From the NCBI GenBank assembly GCA_029287275.1, contig JARFRL010000077.1:1-6349 (forward strand): a stretch of 6,349 bases of DNA, given 5' to 3'. Each line of letters starts with the position of its first letter. Within the stretch, counting starts at the first letter, position 1. This document shows positions 1-5,952 of this stretch, piece by piece. The position numbers were made by a program, and so were the translations under genes. The notes under the pieces were generated by a model. That model saw only the letters and a list, made by a program, of their open reading frames with translations, was not told the DNA's origin and made no database searches. Origin of the DNA: Pontiella desulfatans (GTDB taxonomy: Bacteria > Verrucomicrobiota > Kiritimatiellia > Kiritimatiellales > Pontiellaceae).

Positions 1-50
1 CGCCGCATGCTGTTTATTGAAATGGCTTGAAAGAAATTCACCATCAACAC

Positions 51-57
51 AAGGGGA
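51..57 (+). promoter_or_regulatory. Ribosome binding site fixing the start at 65
   Basis: AAGGGGA lies 7 nt before the ATG at 65. It favours this ATG over the upstream in-frame TTG at 17. I see no convincing promoter in the 64 bases before the gene. Confidence 0.6.
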
Positions 58-64
58 AGTCGTC

Positions 65-1606
65 ATGAAAGAGAAACTCGTCGCGTCACTCGTCGCCATC
101 GGTTTGCTGGCCGCGGGCGTTCCAACGCCCGTTCACGCCGCCGAAAAACCCATGCGTCCCGCGCTGGAAAAACTGGATTTGGACGGCGATCTGGTGCTGT
201 TCCTCAACACCGCGACCATCGAGGAGCGGGTGTTGAACTATCTCGACGAAGTCTCCGCGTTGGCCCAAAGCGCGATGACCCCCTCCACGCCGGAGCAGAC
301 GCGCGTGATGAACGAAGGCATGGACATGGTGAAGGCCGCGATTAAATGGAGCGGCCTGCTCTCGATGAAAGCCTACGCGATGAGCATGGCCCCCGCCGGA
401 GGCGAGCTCACCCGCGTGGTCGCGGTCTGCGAGCACGCCGAAGCCGACGCGGCCAAACCGCTATGGCGCCTGCTGGGCTCCGCGCCGCGGGCGATGAAGG
501 GCGCGCGCTACGCGCCCGCCAACGCGGTCTACACCGCCAACTCCACCACCAGCCTGAACGAAGCCTGGAAAATCGTGAACGAGGCCGTCGCCGAGTTCGG
601 CGGCCCGGAAAGCGCGGCGACGTTCAACCAGAAAATGATGATGGCCGAAATCGTCATCGGCACGAACATCAACGTCATCACCGAGTCGCTCGACGAGGAC
701 CTCCTGGTCTCCATTCAATTCTCCGAGGACAAAACGGTCGCGATCCCCCAGGCGCGCGGAACCAGCCTGACCTTCCCGGAACCCAGCCTGCTGATCGGAC
801 TCGGAACCAAGAATCCGACTCTCGGGAACATCATCCTGCAAAAGCTCCAACTCTTCGGCATGCCCGCGGTGAAATCGACGCATGGCGCCTATGAGCTCCA
901 CACCATCGCGCTCCCGACGCCGTCGCCCGTCCCCCTCTCCCCGACGTTGGTCATGACGGAGGACTATCTGCTGATCGGCTCCTCGCTCGACGTGGTGAAG
1001 GACGCGCTCGACAGCCACGCCAACCAAACCGGGCTGGTTTCCACGCCGCTGTATAAAGAGATGCTCACCGCGGCGCCCGCGAAGGTCAGCGCGATTGAAT
1101 TCCTTTCGCCGCGCTTCATGGAAACCTATCTCGCCGCGCTGACGGCCGCCATGAGCGCCAATCCGGATCCCGAAGCCGCCGCGATGCTCAACGGCATGAT
1201 GAGCGGATTGAAGAACATGAGCGCCGGCGGCTACGCGCTCAAAACGCCCACCGGATACTATTCCGAATCCCTCGCCAACTATGGCGGCGCCAAGCCCATC
1301 GAACTCCTCGCGTCCTCCTATGTCGGCATCATCGCCGCGGTCGCCATCCCCAGCTTCACCAAAGCCCGCGCCAACTCCCAAGAGAAGGCCTGCCTCAACA
1401 ACCGACGAATCATCGACGCGGCCAAGGAACAGTGGGCCATGGAAAACGCGAAAACGGCGGGCCACGAGGTCGAGGAAAGCGATATCGCGGAATACATCAC
1501 AGGCGGGTTGCCCGCGCTGGTCTGCCCCGCGTGCGGAACCTACACCCTCAACGCGATCGGCGCGGAGAGCGCCTGCTCCACCCACTCCACCGGAACAGCG
1601 CCGTAG
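65..1606 (+). CDS. Exported protein of unknown function with C-terminal pseudopilin-like module
   Basis: A 513-residue protein. The ATG at 65 is chosen because a purine-rich ribosome binding site (AAGGGGA, 51-57) precedes it and a clean signal peptide follows: Lys-rich start, hydrophobic core at residues 5-20, likely signal peptidase I cleavage after VHA (residue 25). An in-frame TTG at 17 would put 16 polar residues before the signal peptide and is less likely. Residues 26-400 match no family I can name; they are predicted periplasmic. Residues 407-513 resemble the PVC-type pseudopilin (GspG/PilE-like) module: a hydrophobic stretch ending in IPSF (428-431), then KAR, C443, NN.R.ID.AKEQWA.EN, and a C-terminal Cys-rich part (C487, C490, C504) around GTYTLNAIG. 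The usual GFTLIE leader is absent, but G408 and E413 keep the G-1/E+5 spacing. Databases may label it a type II secretion protein because of this tail; that would overstate the evidence. Probable role: periplasmic, perhaps membrane-attached through the C-terminal hydrophobic segment. Confidence 0.85.
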   Translation: MKEKLVASLVAIGLLAAGVPTPVHAAEKPMRPALEKLDLDGDLVLFLNTATIEERVLNYLDEVSALAQSAMTPSTPEQTRVMNEGMDMVKAAIKWSGLLSMKAYAMSMAPAGGELTRVVAVCEHAEADAAKPLWRLLGSAPRAMKGARYAPANAVYTANSTTSLNEAWKIVNEAVAEFGGPESAATFNQKMMMAEIVIGTNINVITESLDEDLLVSIQFSEDKTVAIPQARGTSLTFPEPSLLIGLGTKNPTLGNIILQKLQLFGMPAVKSTHGAYELHTIALPTPSPVPLSPTLVMTEDYLLIGSSLDVVKDALDSHANQTGLVSTPLYKEMLTAAPAKVSAIEFLSPRFMETYLAALTAAMSANPDPEAAAMLNGMMSGLKNMSAGGYALKTPTGYYSESLANYGGAKPIELLASSYVGIIAAVAIPSFTKARANSQEKACLNNRRIIDAAKEQWAMENAKTAGHEVEESDIAEYITGGLPALVCPACGTYTLNAIGAESACSTHSTGTAP

Positions 1607-1616
1607 CGCGCCGCGC

Positions 1617-2357
1617 TCAGTCCGCCGCGGGTTTCTTGAAAACCAGCAGTTCCGTCATCCCGCCGTAAAAAAGGCGGGATGATTTTTTTTCGAAGCCCGC
1701 GGCCGCGAACCGCGCGTCGAGCTCGGGCCGGGTGGGATAGCCTTTCAGGCTTTCGGAAATGTAGCCATGCACCGCCGGGTTCCCGTGCAGCAGCACCCCC
1801 CACAACCCGCCCCAGAAACGCAGTAGGCCGTACTGGATTTTCCGGACGAGCGCGGACGGTGATTTCGAGAAATCGAGAAACGCCGCGACGCCCCCGGGCT
1901 TGAGCACGCGATGAATTTCCAGCAGGACCTGGTTCAAGTCCGGCGCGTTGCGCAGCGCGTAGGATCCCGTGACGAGATCCAGCGCCGCGTCGGCGTGGGG
2001 CAGCGCGCGCATGTCGCCCAGCACGAAGCGCGCGCGGTCGCCGAAGCCATTGCGCTGGTTCGCGAGCGCCAGCATCTCCTCCGTCAGATCAAGCCCCTCC
2101 ACCCTCGCCTCGGGAAAACGCGCCGCGAGCAGGAAGCAGACGTCGCCCGTGCCGCAGGCGAGATCGAGCGCCGAGGCGGGCGCGCTCTCCAGCGCCGCGA
2201 CGAGCCGCTTTTTCCAGACCGCGTCGGCGCCGAACGACAACGCTTTCGTGACGAAATCGTAGCGCGGCGCGGCCTCCGCGAAGTGAACGCGGTTGTAGTT
2301 CATCTTGGATTCCGCCTCGTTGAGCGCGGCGTTTTTCAACTTGGGGACTTTCGGCAT
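1617..2357 (-). CDS. UbiE/MenG-family SAM-dependent C-methyltransferase, divergent, paired with a type III PKS
   Basis: A 246-residue class I SAM-dependent methyltransferase. Visible motifs: motif I LDLACGTGD (64-72), the acidic residue D90 after strand 2 (EGLD), GDMRALP (114-120), GSYALRN (131-137, matching the UbiE F/Y-x-LRN motif) and RVLKPGG (150-156). The C-terminal YISESLKGYP and YGGMTELL segments align with the Y-x-AESI-x-x-P and TGG-x-VALH regions of UbiE. Family role: methylation of demethylmenaquinone or a ubiquinone precursor. The amino-terminal signature is altered: YDFVTKALS where UbiE has YD-x-MN-x(2)-hydrophobic-S, and D45 where the signature His is usual; the E of E-x-S after the KPGG segment is D162. 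The ATG is 2 nt after the stop of the polyketide synthase, with AGGAG (minus strand, 2364-2368) inside that gene's end, so translational coupling is likely. It may methylate the polyketide product or act in menaquinone synthesis; sequence alone does not decide. No terminator is visible at its own 3' end. Confidence 0.88.
   Translation of the reverse strand: MPKVPKLKNAALNEAESKMNYNRVHFAEAAPRYDFVTKALSFGADAVWKKRLVAALESAPASALDLACGTGDVCFLLAARFPEARVEGLDLTEEMLALANQRNGFGDRARFVLGDMRALPHADAALDLVTGSYALRNAPDLNQVLLEIHRVLKPGGVAAFLDFSKSPSALVRKIQYGLLRFWGGLWGVLLHGNPAVHGYISESLKGYPTRPELDARFAAAGFEKKSSRLFYGGMTELLVFKKPAAD
1655..1690 (+). terminator. Intrinsic terminator of the exported-protein gene, inside the ubiE-like coding end
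   Basis: A perfect 10-bp stem (1655-1664 TCATCCCGCC with 1673-1682 GGCGGGATGA) and an 8-nt loop (GTAAAAAA) are followed at once by eight T residues (1683-1690). The layout is that of a rho-independent terminator reading rightward. It starts 49 nt after the TAG at 1604-1606, so it should end that transcript. On the opposite strand the same bases encode residues near SSRLFYGGMTEL of the convergent methyltransferase. No T tract follows the stem in the leftward direction, so it should terminate only rightward transcription. Confidence 0.82.
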
Positions 2358-2359
2358 GC

Positions 2360-3442
2360 TCAGCTCCTGACCACGTCCATTTGAAACAGCTCGACCGTCA
2401 GCCCCGGCCCGAAGGCCATCGCGCAGGTTTTCAATTCGCTCGATCCGCGCGCGAGGAGGTCGTTCAGCACGAATAGAATCGTCGCGCTGCTCATATTCCC
2501 GAAGCTCCGCAGCACCTCCCGCGACGACACCAGCTGCTCGTCCGTCAGCCGCAGCGCTTTTTGAACCTCGTCGAGGATCGCCTTGCCGCCCGGATGCACC
2601 GCCCAGAGATCGACGTCGTCCAGCGCGCGGTTTTGTTTTTCCAACGCGGCCGCGACCAGGGCTTCAATCTTCGCGCCGATCAGCTTGGGGACGTAACTCG
2701 TCAGCACCATGTCGAAGCCCAGGTCGCCGATGTCCCACGCCATTTCGGCTTCGCCCTCGCTCACCAGTTGGGTCGTCCGCGGGCCCAGGCGGTAGCGCGG
2801 GCCTTCCGGTTCGCGGGCGCTCACGAGACACGCCGCGGCGCCGTCGGCGAACAACGCGTTGGCCAGAATCGCGTCGCGGCCGCCGTTGGGTTTGAGGTGC
2901 AGGCTGCAGAGTTCGAGGCTGACGACCAAGACGACCGCGTTGGCGTCGGCCGCGCAAAACTGCCGCGCCGCGTCCAAGGCCGAGATGGCGGCGTAGCACC
3001 CCATGAAACCCAGATGGTAGCGTTGCGCGGATTCCGACAAACCCAGACTTTCGACGAGATGATAATCCAGCCCCGGGTTGAAGAAGCCGGTGCAGGACGC
3101 CGTGACGACGTGCGTGACCGCGGCGCGGTCGAACGCGGTCGCGTCGAACAGCCGGCCGGCCGCGTCGAGCGCGAGGGGCACGGCGTTGGCGCGGTAGATT
3201 TGGTTGCGCTCGCCGGTGCTGGGCTCGACCATCTTCCCTGCGTCGTCGCGCCGGAAAAAGCCCTCGCCCAACGTTTCCAACACGCTGTGCCGCGTCTCGA
3301 TGCCGGAGACCTTGTGCGCGATTTTGGCGAGCCGTTGACCATGCGGGTCGACCGTCCACGCCGCGATTCGTTCCGCGGACTCGTTTTGGGCATAGCGGTT
3401 TTCGGGCACCGCCGTCGTGATTCCGTGCAACCAAATATCCAC
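2360..3442 (-). CDS. Type III polyketide synthase (chalcone/stilbene synthase family)
   Basis: A 360-residue thiolase-fold condensing enzyme of normal family length. The full catalytic triad is present: Cys117 in TASCTGF, His283 in WAVHPGGKAILD and Asn316 in SFGNMSSATILF. The C-terminal FGPGLT (344-349) matches the GFGPG loop of chalcone synthases. GFMGCYAA (145-152) and VVSLELCSLHL (173-183) are typical of bacterial members. Such homodimers extend an acyl-CoA starter with malonyl-CoA and cyclise the product to pyrones, resorcinols or phloroglucinols; the starter here cannot be read from sequence. The start is GTG at 3442, supported by a perfect AGGAGG 5 nt upstream and a family-like N-terminus (IWLHGITTAVPENRY). 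The methyltransferase follows after 2 nt. A synthase plus methyltransferase recalls bacterial alkylpyrone and phenolic-lipid loci such as srsAB and bpsAB, but no flavin hydroxylase is seen here. Confidence is high for family, low for product. Confidence 0.95.
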   Translation of the reverse strand: MDIWLHGITTAVPENRYAQNESAERIAAWTVDPHGQRLAKIAHKVSGIETRHSVLETLGEGFFRRDDAGKMVEPSTGERNQIYRANAVPLALDAAGRLFDATAFDRAAVTHVVTASCTGFFNPGLDYHLVESLGLSESAQRYHLGFMGCYAAISALDAARQFCAADANAVVLVVSLELCSLHLKPNGGRDAILANALFADGAAACLVSAREPEGPRYRLGPRTTQLVSEGEAEMAWDIGDLGFDMVLTSYVPKLIGAKIEALVAAALEKQNRALDDVDLWAVHPGGKAILDEVQKALRLTDEQLVSSREVLRSFGNMSSATILFVLNDLLARGSSELKTCAMAFGPGLTVELFQMDVVRS

Positions 3443-3447
3443 CGCGA

Positions 3448-3453
3448 CCTCCT
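3448..3453 (-). promoter_or_regulatory. Consensus ribosome binding site for the PKS GTG start
   Basis: The minus strand reads AGGAGG, then 5 nt, then GTG at 3442. The perfect anti-SD match decides the start in favour of GTG; no in-frame ATG lies nearby at a better spacing. Confidence 0.8.
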
Positions 3454-3499
3454 AATACCAGTTGCTAAAACTTCTCAGACTAAACTTAATGGAAACCAC

Positions 3500-3529
3500 A
3501 AAATACTCAGGAATCACAAAATAGGACAA
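3500..3529 (-). promoter_or_regulatory. Weak candidate promoter for the PKS-methyltransferase pair
   Basis: On the minus strand TTGTCC (3524-3529) and TATTTT (3500-3505) are 18 nt apart, each matching 4 of 6 bases of the sigma-70 consensus. This would give a leader of about 50 nt. In such AT-rich DNA a match this weak can easily arise by chance. A promoter must lie somewhere in 3443-3843, because the yidC terminator closes the upstream unit. Confidence 0.2.
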
Positions 3530-3547
3530 TTACTGTTCTTTTGTGAT
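3513..3547. repeat. Imperfect hairpin in the AT-rich intergenic region
   Basis: ATCACAAA (3513-3520) pairs with TTTGTGAT (3540-3547). After a 2-nt bulge, AGGACA (3523-3528) pairs with TGTTCT (3534-3539) with one G-U pair, leaving a 5-nt loop ATTAC. No T tract follows on either strand, so it is not an intrinsic terminator. It could be an operator-like palindrome or part of the surrounding repeat element. Confidence 0.45.
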
Positions 3548-3586
3548 CTATGTGAAAAATTGGTCATTATCCATTTCCAATTATGT

Positions 3587-3791
3587 GGTTTAGTCCCGAA
3601 TGGCACTAAGTTCAGCTCGTTTCAATGGTTGCTCAGTAAAGTAGGACAGTGCTTCCAGCCTGTCTGCATTTTCACTACCGAGCTACGGTGGACAGGCTGG
3701 AAGCACTGTCCTACTTTGGGCAAACATGATTTCAATGTTACCTTATCTCCCGCTTAAAATCCCTTAACTTAGTGCCATTCGGTTTAGTCCC
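3587..3791. mobile_element. Putative MITE-like element with 15-bp TIRs and an 11-bp flanking direct repeat
   Basis: GGTTTAGTCCC occurs in the same orientation at 3587-3597 and 3781-3791. The 183-bp segment between them (3598-3780) begins with GAATGGCACTAAGTT and ends with its exact reverse complement AACTTAGTGCCATTC. Direct repeats outside and inverted repeats inside are the classical look of a transposed element with a target-site duplication. There is no coding capacity, so it would be non-autonomous, moved by a transposase elsewhere. A duplication of about 11 bp would fit IS4/IS231-like transposases, but I cannot assign a family. Its centre holds the long palindrome at 3638-3717. The region is far richer in A+T than the flanking genes. 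The inverted repeats could instead be part of a larger folded repeat, with the direct repeat arising by chance. Confidence 0.55.
3638..3717. repeat. Perfect long palindrome (27-bp arms, 26-nt spacer), REP/BIME-like
   Basis: The arm at 3638-3664 (starting AAAGTAGGACAG, ending CAGCCTGTC) is the exact reverse complement of 3691-3717. The 26-nt spacer contains a further small hairpin, ACCG-AGCTA-CGGT (3675-3687). A 27/27 match over non-coding DNA indicates either recent origin or selection on the folded form. Neither strand has a T tract beyond the stem, so it is not a plain intrinsic terminator. From memory, GTAGGACAG...CTTCCAGCCTGTC-type palindromes recur in genomes of uncultured PVC bacteria; I could not check this. 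Confidence 0.85.
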
Positions 3792-3843
3792 ATTACCTAA
3801 ATTTTTTTGAGATTGGTATCACTCTCACGCCTCACGCGCGCGT

Positions 3844-3876
3844 AAAAAAAGCGCGGTCTGTTTCCAGACCGCGCTT
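3844..3876 (-). terminator. Intrinsic terminator of the rnpA-yidD-yidC unit
   Basis: On the minus strand, AAGCGCGGTCTG (3865-3876) pairs perfectly with CAGACCGCGCTT (3849-3860) around a GAAA tetraloop, giving 12 bp, and then runs into a T tract (A residues at 3844-3850 on the plus strand). It begins 22 nt after the yidC stop. It lacks a T tract in the rightward direction. Confidence 0.92.
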
Positions 3877-3898
3877 CGTTTAAACGGATGGCTTTCGA

Positions 3899-5683
3899 TT
3901 ACGCGTGCTTCACCTTTTTCTTGAGGTTGCGGAGTCCGGTCTGGGCGATCATCAGCAGGTTGCTGGTGGTCCAGTAGAGGACGAGGCCGGAGGGCATGCT
4001 GTAGAAGAAGAACAGCATCATGATCGGCATCATGAACATCATCATTTTCTGTTGTTGCTGTTGTTCCGGCGTCGCGGCGGCTCCGGGCGAGCTGAGCTTC
4101 TGCTGCCAAATCATCGAGGCCGACATCAACAGCGGGAGAATGTTAAGCGAGCCAACGACCGGAACGGCGCCCGCGAAGAGGTTTTCCGGCTGACTGAGGT
4201 CCGCGATCCAGAGGAAGCCTGAATAGCGCAATTCGATCGCGTTGCGCAACACGGTGAAGAGGGCGATGAAAACCGGAATCTGCACGAACATCGGCAGGCA
4301 ACCGCCCATCGGGTTGACCTTCTTCTCTTTGTAGAGCTTCATGGTCTCTTGTTGGAGCTTCTGCGGATTGTTCTTCCCGTATTTGGCCTGCAGCGCCTTG
4401 ACCTCGGGCTGGATCTCCTGCATGCGCCGCATGCTTTCCGTGCTCTTGTGCGTGAGCGGCCAGAAGAGAATCCGGATCAGCAACGTCAGCAGAATGATCG
4501 CGACGCCGTAGTTCGGAATCGCGGAGTGGAACATGTTGAGCGTCCAGAGCAGGGCTCTGCGGGAGGGTTCCATGAGCCAATTCATGAACGACCACATTCC
4601 GGTGGTCTCGAACTCCATCACCTTTTCCATGTTGTTGCCGCCGGCCTTGAGAATGGAATACTGCTTCGGGCCGATGAAAAAGTCGTAGTCAAGCTCCAGG
4701 GCCGCGCCCGCGTCGACGACGGTTGGTTTGAACGCCAGAGCCGCGGCGATGTCTTTGGGCATGATGGCCTTCTCGTTCACGTCGCGGCCGCACAGCACGG
4801 CCATGGTCGCGATCGGCTGCTTCGGGCTCACGATCTGGGTGAAGAACTTGTTTTTCGCGGAAACCCAATCGACCACCACCTCGCGCATCTCTTCGGGCAC
4901 GGCGTCGATGGATTCGGGTTTGTCGGCGTTCTTGAACAGTTTGTTGAGCTTTTTGCCCCAATAGTTCACGCCGCCGGTCGGCGTGTGCGAATCAACGCCC
5001 AGAATGCTGACGCCTTTCATGGCCTTCATCTCGGGCGGGTTTTCCATGTAGCCGGTCAGCAGGCGGACGGCCGGAAGGGTCCACGGATTGGTCCCGTTGT
5101 TGATGAAGCGGTCGTTGACGGTCAGCATGTAATCGTCGCCCAAGGTGACGACGCGTTGGAAAACGACGCCGGAGTTCCACGCCTTGGAAAACACGACCGA
5201 GTTTCCGTCGTCCGTTTTTTGGACGTTGAAGGCGTCGTTCGCTTCGATGCCCGCCAGACCTTGATAGGCGAGGGCGGCCGATTTCGCGAAGTTGAGCGTG
5301 ACCGGCGGGCTGTCCTTTTCGTTGAGCTCGGGGAAGAGAATCTCGCCGCCGTCATCTTCCGCGATCAGCGTGACGGATTTGACGCCACCGCCAATGGAGG
5401 TCAGATCGACCCGGATCTTGTCGTTCGCGAGCGTTTCAACGACTTCGTTCGCGGGAACCTCTCGGGTGGCGACCTCGATCGCCTCGGCTTGTTTCCGGGC
5501 CTGGGGTATCGCTTCGGTCAGCGCGCTCGCGGCGCCGGTGGTGGGCGCGGGTTCGGAGGTTTGTTCGACGGGCGCGGGCGCTTTCGCCGCGAATTTTTCG
5601 GCCAGGAACACGCGGTCGACGATCATCCACGCGGGGATGAGCAGGGCCAACAGAATGACGGGTATTAGATCTTTTTTGTTCAT
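3899..5683 (-). CDS. yidC: Membrane protein insertase YidC (Oxa1 family)
   Basis: A 594-residue inner-membrane insertase that works alone or with SecYEG to insert and fold membrane proteins. Residues 5-23 form the first transmembrane segment, followed by a low-complexity Ala/Pro/Glu linker (about 31-70) and a large periplasmic domain (about 75-360), the Gram-negative arrangement. The conserved core follows: a segment around 376-410 with Arg404 in LLTLLIRILFWPL, matching the essential groove arginine; a charged cytoplasmic hairpin (411-456, QEIQPEVKALQAKYG); NPMGGCLPMFVQIPVFIALF (457-476); a segment near 505-525; and the last pair between 548 and 580 with MPSGLVLYWTTSN. A five-Gln run (541-545) precedes the Met-rich segment 547-556. 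The tail is basic (LKKKVKHA), as usual for ribosome contact. The ATG at 5683 has GGAG about 10 nt upstream. It follows yidD after 19 nt and is closed by a strong terminator, so nothing such as jag or mnmE is co-transcribed downstream. Confidence 0.98.
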   Translation of the reverse strand: MNKKDLIPVILLALLIPAWMIVDRVFLAEKFAAKAPAPVEQTSEPAPTTGAASALTEAIPQARKQAEAIEVATREVPANEVVETLANDKIRVDLTSIGGGVKSVTLIAEDDGGEILFPELNEKDSPPVTLNFAKSAALAYQGLAGIEANDAFNVQKTDDGNSVVFSKAWNSGVVFQRVVTLGDDYMLTVNDRFINNGTNPWTLPAVRLLTGYMENPPEMKAMKGVSILGVDSHTPTGGVNYWGKKLNKLFKNADKPESIDAVPEEMREVVVDWVSAKNKFFTQIVSPKQPIATMAVLCGRDVNEKAIMPKDIAAALAFKPTVVDAGAALELDYDFFIGPKQYSILKAGGNNMEKVMEFETTGMWSFMNWLMEPSRRALLWTLNMFHSAIPNYGVAIILLTLLIRILFWPLTHKSTESMRRMQEIQPEVKALQAKYGKNNPQKLQQETMKLYKEKKVNPMGGCLPMFVQIPVFIALFTVLRNAIELRYSGFLWIADLSQPENLFAGAVPVVGSLNILPLLMSASMIWQQKLSSPGAAATPEQQQQQKMMMFMMPIMMLFFFYSMPSGLVLYWTTSNLLMIAQTGLRNLKKKVKHA

Positions 5684-5702
5684 ATGAATCTCTCTCCAAA
5701 AA

Positions 5703-5951
5703 TTAGTCGCGGCGCGGTGGAACGGGGTCGATCCCGCCGGGATGCAACGGATGACATTTGCAAATTCTTTTCACCCCGAGCCAAAGACCGACGACCATAC
5801 CATGTTGCCGAAGCGCTTCAATGCAATAGTTCGAGCACGTCGGGTGGAAACGGCAGCGTTGTCCGAGCCATGGGCTGACCATTTTCTGGTAGCCCGCGAT
5901 CAACAGAACCGCGGCGCGCGCGGGCAGGTTGACGAGTCCAGGCGCGGTCAT
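5703..5951 (-). CDS. yidD: Membrane protein insertion efficiency factor YidD
   Basis: An 82-residue protein of usual length for the YidD (DUF37) family. The hallmark residues are present: YQKMVSPWLG (21-30), CRFHPTCSNY (33-42), the downstream EALRQHG, then GVKRICKCHP (59-68) and GGIDPVP (72-78), with Cys at 33, 39, 43, 64 and 66. An amphipathic or hydrophobic N-terminal helix (about 8-20) would attach it to the inner face of the membrane. YidD is thought to assist YidC-dependent insertion. Its ATG lies 1 nt after the rnpA stop and its stop 19 nt before yidC, so the three genes form one operon with probable translational coupling from rnpA. Confidence 0.96.
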   Translation of the reverse strand: MTAPGLVNLPARAAVLLIAGYQKMVSPWLGQRCRFHPTCSNYCIEALRQHGMVVGLWLGVKRICKCHPLHPGGIDPVPPRRD

Positions 5952-5952
5952 T

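Larger units (their letters stand above)
3443..3843. other. AT-rich intergenic region between the yidC terminator and the PKS gene
   Basis: No plausible gene is present. Base composition drops sharply from GC-rich coding DNA to AT-rich. Besides the repeats listed separately, it has a short direct repeat CACAAAATA (3497-3505 and 3515-3523). It also has imperfect outer ends: ATACCA near 3455-3460 against TGGTAT at 3814-3819, and GACTAAAC..AATGG near 3478-3492 inverted at about 3776-3790. The region must contain the promoter of the leftward polyketide synthase operon unless the genes depend on read-through past the yidC terminator. Confidence 0.7.

Noticed and set aside
461..1585. Long open frame (374 codons) on the minus strand opposite the exported-protein gene
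   Set aside because: Its composition is the Arg/Gly/His/Val-rich kind produced by antisense frames in GC-rich genes. No motif or good start is visible, and the plus-strand frame has a signal peptide, ribosome binding site and recognisable C-terminal module.
1605..1617. Small palindrome AGCGC-GCC-GCGCT between the convergent stop codons as a terminator for the methyltransferase gene
   Set aside because: The stem is only 5 bp and no T tract follows on either strand; common in GC-rich sequence by chance.
3638..3717. CRISPR-like repeat-spacer unit or attachment site
   Set aside because: There is only one inverted pair and no series of direct repeats with spacers, and no cas or integrase gene is nearby.
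2561..3757. 398-codon plus-strand open frame opposite the polyketide synthase, running into the intergenic repeats
   Set aside because: It is antisense to an enzyme with a complete catalytic triad. Its tail simply translates the palindrome, and the amino-acid composition is unnatural.
4051..4065. Run of five Gln codons in yidC as a repeat-expansion oddity
   Set aside because: Short Gln and Met runs are common in the cytoplasmic loop before the last transmembrane segments of YidC, and the frame is intact across it.
4349..5668. 439-codon plus-strand open frame opposite yidC
   Set aside because: It is an antisense shadow of a well-conserved gene, rich in Gly, Arg, His and Val, without domains or a ribosome binding site.
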